Assembly (NCBI RefSeq): GCF_004217565.1
Contig: NZ_SHLA01000001.1
Location: 1,178,001-1,242,000 of the forward strand
From: Zhihengliuella halotolerans
GTDB lineage: Bacteria; Actinomycetota; Actinomycetes; Actinomycetales; Micrococcaceae
Direction: 5' to 3'
DNA: 64,000 nucleotides
A program made the position numbers and the translations under genes. The notes under the pieces were generated by a model. That model made no database searches, was not told the origin of the DNA, and saw only the letters and a list, made by a program, of their open reading frames with translations. Shown one piece after another: positions 49,721 through 58,778 of the stretch. Each line of letters begins with the position of its first letter. Position 1 is the first letter of the stretch.

Positions 49721-52700
49721 CTACGTCCGAACGCGTTCGAGCTTCTGGCTGATGACCTGGGAAACGCCGTCGCCGCGCATGCTGACCCCGTAGAGCGCGT
49801 CCGCGACCTCCATCGTGCGCTTCTGGTGCGTGATCACGATCAGCTGGCTTGCCTCCCGCAGCTCCTCGAAGATCGTGATCAGTCGACCCAGGTTGGTGTC
49901 GTCGAGGGCGGCCTCGACCTCGTCCATGACGTAGAACGGCGAGGGACGGGCCTTGAAGATCGCGACCAGCAGCGCCACGGCGGTCAGCGACCGCTCCCCG
50001 CCGGAGAGCAACGACAGCCGCTTGACCTTCTTGCCGGCAGGCCGCGCCTCGACTTCGATCCCGGTGTTGAGCATGTCGTCGGGATCCGTCAGCACCAGTC
50101 TTCCCTCACCGCCCGGGAAAAGCCGACCGAAGACTCGCTCGAACTGCACCTTCGTATCGGCAAACGCCCCCGTGAAGACCTGCTCGACGTGCTCGTCAAC
50201 ACCCTTGATGATGTCGAGGAGGTCTTGGCGCGACTTCGTCAGGTCCTCGAGCTGGCTCACCAGGAATTTGTGCCGCTCTTCGAGCGCCGCGAACTCCTCG
50301 AGGGCCAGCGGGTTCACCTTTCCAAGGGACTGCAGATCCTTTTCAGCCCGCTTGAGCCGCTTGGTCTGCTCGGCCCGATCGTAGGGCACACCCTCCGGTA
50401 CCGGATTGCCATTCTCGTCAACATTCTGGCGGAGCGCGGCCCACTTATCGTCGTCGGGGACGGGCACTGGCTGGTCCGGACCGTAGTTCTCGACCAGATG
50501 TTCCGGGGTCAGCCCCAGCTCCTCGACAGCCCGGTCTTCGAGGGCCTCGATCTTGAGACGTTGCTCCGCCCGCGCCAGTTCGTCCCGGTGCGCCTGGTCC
50601 GTCAGCCGGCCCAGCTCCTGACTCAGTGATTCGGTGACCTTGCGCGCATCACCCAGTTCGGTCTCGAGCCGCTCGCGCTCGGCCTCCGCCCGCGCGAGTT
50701 CCTCGCGTGCCGCTGCCGCGGACACCTCGACCGTCGCTGCCGCATGTCTCGACGCCGCGGCCACCGCCCGCGCGATGCTCGCCTGCCGCGCCCGAACACG
50801 GGCCCGCCGTTCGGCTTCGTCCCGGGCGCGCCGCTCGGTCTCCGCTGCGCGCCGCAGCGATTGGATCCGCCCGTTGAGGTTGCCTGCACGCTCCTCCCCG
50901 CTCCGCAGCGCGAGCCTCGCCTCGACTTCGCGCTGGCGGGCGGAAGCGGCCGCCGCGTTCAGCCGATCGCGGACGTCGCTGGAGGGTTCGTGCTCGTCCT
51001 CGGGCTCCTGTTGAGCCGCGTCGAGACGCACCGCAAGCTCTTCGAGCGCGGTCAGTTCGCGGGCGATCTGCTCCTGGGCCGCCGCAGCCTGATCGTTCAG
51101 CCGGGTGACCTCCGCGTCCGCCTGTCGGAGGGTCGCGCTCAGGCCGGCGAGTTGCTGGCCCACCTCGGCGTTCCGGGCGTCGGCGTCCCGCTGGGCGCGG
51201 CGGGCTTCAGCTTCGTCAGCGTGGGCGGCCTGCAGCGCCTCCTGTGCGGACGCGAGCTCCTCAGAAATCGCGGCCTCCCGCGCCGTCGCCGCCTCGAGCT
51301 CGGCGCGCGCGGTCTCCAGCGCTGCCTGTTGTTCGATGAGCGAGGGAGCCTTGGCGGTACCGCCCTCCAGCGTCGCAGCCGTGACGACGTCGCCTTCGCG
51401 CGTCACGGCGCGCAGGACGCCGCTGCCCGGATCGTCGAGCAGGCCGTAAGCGGTTTCAAGGTCCGGTACGACGACGGTGCACGCCAGCAGGTGCTGGACC
51501 GCCGGGGCGAGGCGCCCCTCTGCCCGGACCACTGACAGGGCCTCGCGCACATTGCCGCCCGCAGCGACAGTCAGGTCGTCCGTGGCGGGCGCTGCGCCGT
51601 CGTCGTGCTCGGCCAGGTGCACCAGGTGCAGGCGGCCCAGGTCCTCGCTCCTGACGTGGCCGAGGAGGCCGACGGCATCCTCGAAGCCGACCGTGAGTGC
51701 CTCGGCATACGGGCCGAGCACCGCCGCGATCGCGCGCTCGTATCCGCGCTCGATACGCATGTGGTCGGAGACGCGGCCGCGGATTGCATCGGGCCAGCGC
51801 TCGAGCGCGTCGGCGCTGGCGTCCCGGCGCTCGAGGGAGGCCGTCAGCGTGTCGACGCGGGCCCGCAGGCCCGCGCGCACGCCGTGCGACTCGCGAGAGA
51901 GGGCCTGAAGTTCATCGGCGGCGGTGCGGGCCGCGTCGACGGCCTCGCTCGCGGCGGCGTGTGCGCTGGCGTACGCGGCGGTGGGCTCGCCATCGGCATG
52001 GGCGGCCTGCTGCTCGAGGACGGTGTACTCCTGATGGGCGCGGTCCCTGCGCTCGGCCGCGTCACCTGCGGCGGAACGCAGGCGGTCTCGTTCGCCCTCG
52101 GCGGCTTCGACACGGCTGCGCGCGGCCGCGACCTGACCCGCGAGCCGGGCCAGTCCCTCGCGCCGGTCAGCGGCGGCGCGCAGCAGCGTGGTCAACCGCT
52201 GTTCCTCAGCGGCAGCGGCCTCTTCCGCGGAGCCACGGGTGGTGACCGCGTCCTCCAGCGCCTCGGCGAACTCCTCGTTCTGTTCCTGGAGCTCCTCGAG
52301 CTCCTCCGCAAGCAGGTCCGCCTGCTCGGCGAGGCGCTCGGGGTCGCGCCCCTCGTCGATCTCACCGGCGTCCGCGCGGCCCAGCAGGCGCGAACGCTCG
52401 TCGGCCAACGCCGCGAGGGAACGGAAACGCTCGAGCGCGGATCCGAGCGAGTAGACCATGTCGCGGGCGGCGTTCTGGGCGGGCGTCGCATGGGCGGCCT
52501 CGACCTCCAGGCGCGCGAGGTCGTGCCGTGCGCGCTCGAGGTCCGCGGTCACGGAGCGCTGCCGTTCCTTGACCGATGCCTCGTTCTCCTGCTCCTGCTC
52601 CATGGAATCGCGCAGCCCCACCAGATCATCCGCGAGCAACCGGGACTTCGCGTCGCGCAACTCGAACTGGACGGTCTGGGCGCGGCGCGCGACGGCAGCC

Positions 52701-53323
52701 TGCTTGCCCAGCGGAGTCAGCTGGCGGCGGATCTCGGTCGTCAGGTCCTGCAGCCGCTGCAGGTTCGCCTGCATGGCGTCCAGCTTGCGCAGGGTCTTCT
52801 CTTTGCGCCGGCGGTGTTTGAGGATCCCGGCGGCCTCTTCGATGAATCCGCGCCGGTCCTCAGGCGTCGCATGGAGGACGCGGTCGAGCTGACCCTGCCC
52901 GATGATGACGTGCATCTCCCGACCAAGACCGGAGTCGGAAAGGAGCTCCTGAATGTCGAGCAGACGGCACTGCTCGCCGTTGATCGCGTACTCGCTGCCA
53001 CCCGCGCGGAAGAGGGTCCGCGAAATCGTGACCTCGGAGTATTCGATCGGGAGAGCGCCGTCGGAATTGTCGATGGTGAGCGAGACCTGCGCGCGCCCGA
53101 GCGGCGGGCGGCCGGACGTTCCAGCGAAGATGACGTCCTCCATCTTGCCGCCGCGCAGCGTCTTGGCGCCCTGCTCGCCCATGACCCACGCCAGGGCGTC
53201 GACGACGTTGGACTTGCCGGACCCGTTCGGTCCAACGACGGCGGTCACCCCGGGTTCGAACTCGAAAGAGGTCGCCGACGCGAAGGACTTGAACCCGCGT
53301 ACGGTCAGTGACTTCAGGTGCAC
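49721..53323 (-). CDS. smc: Chromosome segregation protein SMC
   Basis: A 1200-residue SMC ATPase. Walker A GPNGSGKS is at 31-38, long coiled coils run from about 165-500 and 660-1010, with a globular hinge between them (near 510-620, VSDHMRIERGYERAIAAVLG). The C-terminal head has the ABC signature LLSGGERSLTA and Walker B FYVMDEVEAALDD. The arms are rich in Ala, Arg and Glu, as in high-GC relatives. The start is GTG 53323. It follows the ABC exporter gene by 37 bases rather than the usual rnc/mutM genes. Confidence 0.97.
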   Translation of the reverse strand: MHLKSLTVRGFKSFASATSFEFEPGVTAVVGPNGSGKSNVVDALAWVMGEQGAKTLRGGKMEDVIFAGTSGRPPLGRAQVSLTIDNSDGALPIEYSEVTISRTLFRAGGSEYAINGEQCRLLDIQELLSDSGLGREMHVIIGQGQLDRVLHATPEDRRGFIEEAAGILKHRRRKEKTLRKLDAMQANLQRLQDLTTEIRRQLTPLGKQAAVARRAQTVQFELRDAKSRLLADDLVGLRDSMEQEQENEASVKERQRSVTADLERARHDLARLEVEAAHATPAQNAARDMVYSLGSALERFRSLAALADERSRLLGRADAGEIDEGRDPERLAEQADLLAEELEELQEQNEEFAEALEDAVTTRGSAEEAAAAEEQRLTTLLRAAADRREGLARLAGQVAAARSRVEAAEGERDRLRSAAGDAAERRDRAHQEYTVLEQQAAHADGEPTAAYASAHAAASEAVDAARTAADELQALSRESHGVRAGLRARVDTLTASLERRDASADALERWPDAIRGRVSDHMRIERGYERAIAAVLGPYAEALTVGFEDAVGLLGHVRSEDLGRLHLVHLAEHDDGAAPATDDLTVAAGGNVREALSVVRAEGRLAPAVQHLLACTVVVPDLETAYGLLDDPGSGVLRAVTREGDVVTAATLEGGTAKAPSLIEQQAALETARAELEAATAREAAISEELASAQEALQAAHADEAEARRAQRDADARNAEVGQQLAGLSATLRQADAEVTRLNDQAAAAQEQIARELTALEELAVRLDAAQQEPEDEHEPSSDVRDRLNAAAASARQREVEARLALRSGEERAGNLNGRIQSLRRAAETERRARDEAERRARVRARQASIARAVAAASRHAAATVEVSAAAAREELARAEAERERLETELGDARKVTESLSQELGRLTDQAHRDELARAEQRLKIEALEDRAVEELGLTPEHLVENYGPDQPVPVPDDDKWAALRQNVDENGNPVPEGVPYDRAEQTKRLKRAEKDLQSLGKVNPLALEEFAALEERHKFLVSQLEDLTKSRQDLLDIIKGVDEHVEQVFTGAFADTKVQFERVFGRLFPGGEGRLVLTDPDDMLNTGIEVEARPAGKKVKRLSLLSGGERSLTAVALLVAIFKARPSPFYVMDEVEAALDDTNLGRLITIFEELREASQLIVITHQKRTMEVADALYGVSMRGDGVSQVISQKLERVRT

Positions 53324-53360
53324 GCCTGCCCCTCTCTGGCAATCGTGGGCAACGCCGGGT

Positions 53361-54248
53361 TCAGCGTCGAGTGTTCACTTCCTCGATGGTGACGGGCCGC
53401 AGCCGGTTTTTGAACGAGTCCCGATGATCAGCCGCGTCTTGTTGCCGACCTTCTTTACCCAGGAGCCACGTGTAGCGGCGGTACGCCACCGTGACCTCCT
53501 CCGGGTCACCGTCCATGACGAGCTCACCTTTGTCGATCCAGATCGCGCGGTTGGTCATCTCCCGGATCGTGCTCATGGAGTGGCTAATCAAGAAGACGCA
53601 TCCAGCGTTCTCTCGCAGGCCGTCCATCCGTTTCCGCGTTCGTTCACGGAACTGGGCGTCGCCCGTGTTTAGCGCCTCGTCAACGATGAGGATCTCCGGC
53701 TCCGCAGCGGCCGCAATCGCGAAACGGAGGCGCGCCGACATACCCGAAGAGTAGGTTCGCATCGGAAGGTCCATAAACCCTTCCAAGCCAGCGAGTTCGA
53801 CGATCTTCGAGTAGTTCTCCTTGATGCGCGACTCGCTCAGACCCATGGCCCTGCAGCCCAGGATGACGTTCTGCCGGCCGGAGAGCTGTTGGACGAGGGC
53901 GGCGTTCACTCCGAGTAGAACGGGCACGCTGGACGCGCGGACCTGGCCGCTCGTGGGCAGGACGCTGCCGGCGATCAGCTTGGTCAGCGTGCTCTTGCCG
54001 GAACCGTTCCGGCCGACGATGCCGATCGATTCGCCGTGGCTGAAGGCCAGATTAATGGTCTTGAGGGCCTCGACCTCGATGACCTTCGGCTTCTTCCACC
54101 ACGGCTTGTCCGCCTCCTCGCGGACGCGATAGGTCATGCTCACGTCCTTGAGCACCACCGCCGGATCGTCGAGTCGGAGAGTCCGTGGCTGGGTTGCGTC
54201 TGTTTCGGACATGTACGGGCTGGGCGCGGCTACACGTTCCTCGGTCAC
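53361..54248 (-). CDS. ABC transporter ATP-binding protein for polysaccharide or teichoic-acid export
   Basis: A 295-residue ATPase of the Wzt/TagH type: Walker A GRNGSGKST, signature YSSGMSARL, Walker B ILIVDEAL with the H-loop His in ISHSM. The insertion TYRVREEADKPWWKKPKVIEVEALK before Walker A is typical of this subfamily. It lacks a long C-terminal sugar-binding domain. The GTG start overlaps the permease stop (GTGA). It powers export of lipid-linked glycan across the membrane. Confidence 0.92.
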   Translation of the reverse strand: MTEERVAAPSPYMSETDATQPRTLRLDDPAVVLKDVSMTYRVREEADKPWWKKPKVIEVEALKTINLAFSHGESIGIVGRNGSGKSTLTKLIAGSVLPTSGQVRASSVPVLLGVNAALVQQLSGRQNVILGCRAMGLSESRIKENYSKIVELAGLEGFMDLPMRTYSSGMSARLRFAIAAAAEPEILIVDEALNTGDAQFRERTRKRMDGLRENAGCVFLISHSMSTIREMTNRAIWIDKGELVMDGDPEEVTVAYRRYTWLLGKEGRQQDAADHRDSFKNRLRPVTIEEVNTRR

Positions 54249-55147
54249 TTTGCCTCCCGCGAGTACGTTTCCTCAGCTGACCAGAAGACGATGAAGCCGA
54301 CAGCGTAGGCGCCGGCGGCCCAAGCTCCGACGAGGAGCCACTGTTCGAGGCTCGGCGACTCCGCATAGAGCAGCACACCTCGCAGCATGCTCAAGATCTG
54401 GTACAGCGGATTCCCTTCCAGAACATCGAGCAGTCCCGCAAGCTCCGGCCTGTTGGCGAACCGATCAAACGAGTAGAAGACGCCGGAGGCGTACATCCAG
54501 ATGCGCATCGTGAAGCTCATGATGTTCAGGAAGTCGGGCGCTGCGGCGATCACGCGGGAAAGCAGCAGACCGATGCCCTGGCTGAAGATGGCCTGTAGTG
54601 CCACGATCGGCACAACATAGAGCCAACGCCACGTGATCTCATCCGGCGTGGCGATAGCCAGGATCAGCACGAGCATGGCGAGGTAGCCCGGGATGTATCC
54701 GAGGGTCTCGCGCAGCGAAGCCGCGATCGGCAGCGACGCGCGCGGGAAGCTGAACGCCTCGACGACTTTGCGGTTGTTGTTGATCGCCGATCCACCCGCC
54801 ATGACGACCTTGTTGGTGAACTGGAAACCAAACACACCGATGAGGAGATAGCCGACGTAGTTGTCGATGCCGCGGCTGAGATTGAGCAGCAACCCGAAGA
54901 TCAGGTAGTAGGTCAGGCCGTTCAAGACCGGGGTCAGCACGAGCCAAACGGGACCGAGGACGTTTTTACGGTAGTTGCTCTTCAGACGCGACAAAGCGTC
55001 GAACCGAATGAAGTGCCGGTACGCCCACAACGACGCGATGTAGGCAGGCAGGGACGGCCGAGCGCCAACTCGTGCCAAGCCACTGAACCCGGTTTCCAAC
55101 CGGAGGGGATCCGGTCGGGCCGCGCCCGGCGATGATTGATCGGTCAT
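54245..55147 (-). CDS. ABC-2 type polysaccharide export permease
   Basis: A 300-residue permease with about six membrane helices after an N-terminal amphipathic stretch (SLPAYIASLWAYRHFIRFDALSRLK). The ABC-2 layout matches Wzm/TagG. It pairs with the overlapping ATPase gene. ATG 55147. It is divergent from the small coiled-coil gene and the large glycosyltransferase, sharing a 233-base promoter region. Confidence 0.92.
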   Translation of the reverse strand: MTDQSSPGAARPDPLRLETGFSGLARVGARPSLPAYIASLWAYRHFIRFDALSRLKSNYRKNVLGPVWLVLTPVLNGLTYYLIFGLLLNLSRGIDNYVGYLLIGVFGFQFTNKVVMAGGSAINNNRKVVEAFSFPRASLPIAASLRETLGYIPGYLAMLVLILAIATPDEITWRWLYVVPIVALQAIFSQGIGLLLSRVIAAAPDFLNIMSFTMRIWMYASGVFYSFDRFANRPELAGLLDVLEGNPLYQILSMLRGVLLYAESPSLEQWLLVGAWAAGAYAVGFIVFWSAEETYSREAK

Positions 55148-55311
55148 AGTGCGATAATTCCTCGTCCTACTCAGGTCTGCCGGCCCGTCTCGGCGGCCTC
55201 GCCCTCATCGGCGGACTCCCGTGAGCCGTAGCAATTGAACCTATCCTACGTCGCGTGTCCGACGGCGTCCGGCACACCCCCGTGCGTGCCGGGTAGTGTC
55301 CAGATACGGCT

Positions 55312-55317
55312 GATAAT
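55312..55317 (+). promoter_or_regulatory. -10 element upstream of the coiled-coil/glycosyltransferase pair
   Basis: GATAAT, six bases before ATG 55324. Either the mRNA is leaderless and starts at this ATG, or it has a 57-base leader to GTG 55381, which carries a good ribosome site. Confidence 0.45.
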
Positions 55318-55380
55318 GTTGCCATGATTTTCGGTCACCGTTGCGGGCCAGAAGACGCGACCCGAGTAGAAGGATTCTCT

Positions 55381-55653
55381 GTGAAAGAGCAGACCGACGC
55401 CATCCACGCGCTGTTGGAGACGCAAAGCAACCTCATCGCCGAGCTCCAGGCTTCCTACGAGCGCGAACGTCAATTGTTGGTTGAGCTCGAACACAAGCGC
55501 CGTATCCTGCCCGATATCGATGTGGCCGCTGCCAAGCGGAAGGCGAAGACTGCCGCTGCAAACCCGCGTCGGACCGCAAGGATGGCCGTGCGCCGAGCGC
55601 GGCGGGTCGCAGGCAAGGTCAAGCGCTCGTTGGTCTCGAAGTACGGAAAGTAG
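55381..55653 (+). CDS. Small coiled-coil protein with a basic tail, unknown function
   Basis: A 90-residue protein I do not recognise. The first 45 residues (HALLETQSNLIAELQASYER onward) form a heptad-like coiled coil; the last 40 are rich in Lys/Arg/Ala. It has no signal peptide or membrane segment. GTG 55381 has AAGGA six bases upstream; extension to ATG 55324 adds 19 codons rich in rare codons, so I consider it less likely. It ends five bases before a large glycosyltransferase gene, so the two are coexpressed and may interact. Confidence 0.65.
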   Translation: MKEQTDAIHALLETQSNLIAELQASYERERQLLVELEHKRRILPDIDVAAAKRKAKTAAANPRRTARMAVRRARRVAGKVKRSLVSKYGK

Positions 55654-55658
55654 CAAGG

Positions 55659-58340
55659 ATGAAGATCACGGGATACGAATCTCCCAGCGCCCGACACGCC
55701 GGACTCCGCTTCATGGTCGAGAATCGGCTGCGTGAACTCGAGGCACAGGTCGAGACGGCCGAATACCTCACTCGCCGACAGGAAACGCGACAGGACGTCG
55801 ACGCTGATCTTCTCAAGCGCAAGCGGACCGGCGAGAGCTCGTTCGGATGGCTCCTGCGCGGTGAGAGCGTCGACGAACACCTCGATGCTCTGGCGCCCGC
55901 GCTCTCCTCTCTGCCCGAACCTGAGGCCGGCCGTGCGTGGGAGCCGCTCACTCAACGCGTTGGCATCATCGCTGATGAATTCGTTTTTCGCAGCTTCGAC
56001 GGACTCGCCGACTTCGTCCAGATCACACCCAAGAATTATGAGCAGCACATCGCCGAGGTCGACCTCCTGCTCGTTGTGACCACGTGGCGCGGCGTCGACG
56101 GCTCGTCATGGGTCGGCCTGGGGTCCCCGGGATCACAACGACGGCGCATCCTCGTCGACGAGCTCATCCCCGCCTACCGGAACGCCGATGTTCCGGTGAT
56201 CTTCTACTCCAAAGAGGATCCGCCGAACTACGAGCGTTTCCTTCCCATCGCACAGGCGTGTGATGTGATCTTTACCTCAGCCATGGAGAAGGTCCTCGAC
56301 TACCGCCGGGACTGTCCCTCGGCGCGGTTCGTCGACGTGTTGAAGTTCGGCGTCAATCCCCGCCACCACTCCCCCATCGGTTCGCGTCCCGGCCAGAACG
56401 ATATGGCCTACTTCGCCGGCGCCTGGCTGCCCGAGAAGTACCCGCAGCGCACATCGGAAGGCCAGCGGCTGTTGCGCGGCATCCTCGAAGGCGGCCGCCG
56501 GCTCGCGCTGATCGACCGCTATTCCGACCTCAAGGGCACCGACCCTCGCTACGCGTACACGTCCGAATTCAAGTACTTCCTCGGCCACAAGCGCGACCAC
56601 TCAGAACTGATGAGCCTCCAGCGCATCTCGGATATGGGTATCAACCTGAACTCCGTCGCCGACAGCCAGACCATGTTCGCCAACCGCGTCCTGGAGCTCC
56701 AGGCCGCGGGCGCACTTGTCTTCAGTACGTACAACAAGGGCGTCAACAGCGACTACCCGCAGGTCTACATCTCGACGACGACGAAGGATGTCGCCCGGAC
56801 TCTCGAGGTCATGACTTTCGAGGAGATGCGACGCGCCCAGGCCGACGGCATCCGCAAGGTCTTCTCCGAGGACCACGCCCAGCTCCGCGTCGATCAAATC
56901 GTGGCTGCTGCCGGCTTTGACGTGCCGGACCGCTCGTTGACTGTCGTGGCGATCGCTGAAGAGACCTCCCCCGAACTAGTGGCGGCGATGCAGAACCAGT
57001 CGCTCGGCCCCGTGGAGATCATCGCCAGTGCCGATCTCAGTTCGATCGCGGCCGACGTCGTTCTGCCGCTGAGCAACGACTTGGCCTATGGCGTTCACTA
57101 CGCGAAGGACATGGTGACTGCGTTCACCTACACCGACGCCGACATCGTGGCCAAATCATGCGCGGACCTGAAGACGGCGGACGAGGCCTCGCACCGCTAC
57201 CTCGACGAGCACCGCGAACTCGGCTCCACCGCGTGGTGGCTCGGCCGAGGCGGCGAGGGCGCGCGGAGCCAGCTCGCCGAATCGATTTCTCAGGGACTGC
57301 CCGTCAGCGCCGGACTCAAGGTCTACGGGCTCGATGGATTCGGCGTCTCGCGAGTCGAGGACGTCGAAGAGCCGGTGCCTGCTCGGGCCGAAGACTACGA
57401 GATCTCCGTCGTCGTGCCGATCTACAACAACGGTGACCACCTTCGCCACAAGGCGTTCGCCAGCCTGCAGCGCAGCAGCATTTTCGACAAGATGCACATC
57501 CTGCTCATCGATGATGGTTCAACGGACCCGTCAACGAGGGAGACTGTCCGCGAACTCGAGCGACGATTTGAGAACGTCACCGCTTTCATGTTCGAGCCCG
57601 GCGGATCGGGAAGCGCCTCGCGGCCGCGCAACAAGGGCCTGGAGCTGACGGAGACCGAGTTCGTCACGTACCTCGATCCGGACGATGAGATGATCAACGA
57701 CGGCTACGCGCTCCTTCTGCGCAAGCTGCAGAAGAGTGACGCCGAGTTCGTCGTGGGCGACATGCTGCGCTGGGACGACGGTCGCGGACGAATCCCACAG
57801 GTTCGTCGTCTTCGCCAGGTCATTCCGAGCCGGGAGGGCCTGCTGCGGCCGGATCCCTCGAGCCTCTCCCAATTGGATTACCAGCCGGCGAGCATCGAGG
57901 CCATTGCCGCACGAACCGATTGGCTCAAGGGCCTCGGCATCGAGCAGCCCGTCGGGGCGGTCGGTCAGGACACCTTCTTCTTCCAGCAGATGCTCTACTA
58001 CGCGACGAAGATCGCCACGGTCAAGACACCCGTCTACGCCTACTACGCCGCTGTCGCCGGGTCCGTTGTCAACGTGGTCTCGCCGCGGTACTTCCGCAAG
58101 TACCTCCCGCTCGAAGCTGCACGTGCGAAGTGGTTGAAAGACGTCGGACTGCTGCAGGACTACAACGAGCGCCGCCTCGAGATGTTCTTCAAGAAGTGGT
58201 ACATGCGCAAACTCACCATGGTCGCGCCCGATGACCACGACGCCGCGCTCGAGCTAATCAAGGAAATCGTCGGCTACTACGAGCCGACGCACTGGAACGA
58301 TCCCGAGATCCAGGCATTCTGGGAGGAAGTCAACGCCTGA
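55659..58340 (+). CDS. Bifunctional glycosyltransferase: CgeB-like domain plus GT2 domain
   Basis: An 893-residue cytoplasmic protein. After an N-terminal helical region (about 15-50) comes a GT-B-like CgeB/glycosyltransferase module (about 105-430, with VPVIFYSKEDP, ISDMGINLNSV and LELQAAGALVFSTYNKG). A divergent linker (about 430-570) leads to a GT2 domain from about 578: VVVPIYNNGD, LLIDDGSTD, YLDPDDEM (metal-binding DxD region) and QDTFFFQQML. It probably adds two different residues to a surface glycan, or one domain is structural. It is next to the ABC exporter. Confidence 0.85.
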   Translation: MKITGYESPSARHAGLRFMVENRLRELEAQVETAEYLTRRQETRQDVDADLLKRKRTGESSFGWLLRGESVDEHLDALAPALSSLPEPEAGRAWEPLTQRVGIIADEFVFRSFDGLADFVQITPKNYEQHIAEVDLLLVVTTWRGVDGSSWVGLGSPGSQRRRILVDELIPAYRNADVPVIFYSKEDPPNYERFLPIAQACDVIFTSAMEKVLDYRRDCPSARFVDVLKFGVNPRHHSPIGSRPGQNDMAYFAGAWLPEKYPQRTSEGQRLLRGILEGGRRLALIDRYSDLKGTDPRYAYTSEFKYFLGHKRDHSELMSLQRISDMGINLNSVADSQTMFANRVLELQAAGALVFSTYNKGVNSDYPQVYISTTTKDVARTLEVMTFEEMRRAQADGIRKVFSEDHAQLRVDQIVAAAGFDVPDRSLTVVAIAEETSPELVAAMQNQSLGPVEIIASADLSSIAADVVLPLSNDLAYGVHYAKDMVTAFTYTDADIVAKSCADLKTADEASHRYLDEHRELGSTAWWLGRGGEGARSQLAESISQGLPVSAGLKVYGLDGFGVSRVEDVEEPVPARAEDYEISVVVPIYNNGDHLRHKAFASLQRSSIFDKMHILLIDDGSTDPSTRETVRELERRFENVTAFMFEPGGSGSASRPRNKGLELTETEFVTYLDPDDEMINDGYALLLRKLQKSDAEFVVGDMLRWDDGRGRIPQVRRLRQVIPSREGLLRPDPSSLSQLDYQPASIEAIAARTDWLKGLGIEQPVGAVGQDTFFFQQMLYYATKIATVKTPVYAYYAAVAGSVVNVVSPRYFRKYLPLEAARAKWLKDVGLLQDYNERRLEMFFKKWYMRKLTMVAPDDHDAALELIKEIVGYYEPTHWNDPEIQAFWEEVNA

Positions 58341-58360
58341 CGCCGGACTAGATGCAACGC

Positions 58361-58402
58361 GGCCGGCGTGCCGGACAGTGGACACTGTCTGGCACGCCGG
58401 CC
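58361..58402. terminator. Bidirectional terminator between glycosyltransferase and coiled-coil genes
   Basis: A 20-bp stem (58361-58380 with 58383-58402) with one G-T wobble. It is 20 bases past the glycosyltransferase stop and just beyond the convergent coiled-coil gene. Confidence 0.85.
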
Positions 58403-58422
58403 GTCGTCGTCTTGGGCCTAGG

Positions 58423-58767
58423 CTACCGAGGGCGTTCGAGTCCGACTCCGACCGCCCGCCCGATCTGTGCGCTCTGCACCGCGATGGCCGAACGCAGTTC
58501 CTTCACCTCGAGGCGCTTGGCCTCGAGTTTGTCCTCAACTTGCCGCAGGCGCCCGCGCAGCCACGCCACCTTCAGTTCTTGATCAGCGAGTTCTGCCTCA
58601 CTCACCGAGGCAGCGCGTTCGCCATCGGCACCCTCCGCGGAGTGCTGCCGGTCCATCGCATCGGCGATGTCCTCGAGCATCCGGGCCATCTGCTCTTCGA
58701 GCTCCCGGTAAGCGCGATGCCAGTCGATCTCGTGTGGTCCACTGTTCTGGTTTTCCGTCATCGTCAT
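58423..58767 (-). CDS. Small coiled-coil protein, unknown function
   Basis: A 114-residue acidic protein. Two helical heptad stretches, about 15-40 (HRAYRELEEQMARMLEDIADAM) and 55-100 (ELADQELKVAWLRGRLRQVEDKL), suggest a parallel or antiparallel coiled coil. There is no signal peptide, membrane helix or catalytic motif. ATG 58767 lies 11 bases after the stop of a glycosyltransferase gene and has AGGAAA upstream. Shared context with the other small coiled-coil gene suggests a similar accessory role. Confidence 0.65.
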   Translation of the reverse strand: MTMTENQNSGPHEIDWHRAYRELEEQMARMLEDIADAMDRQHSAEGADGERAASVSEAELADQELKVAWLRGRLRQVEDKLEAKRLEVKELRSAIAVQSAQIGRAVGVGLERPR

Positions 58768-58778
58768 CGTTCCTTTTC

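Noticed and set aside
51605-53311. 568-codon plus-strand frame opposite smc
   Set aside because: Mirror of the smc coiled-coil coding sequence; Gly/Val/Leu-rich with no motif.
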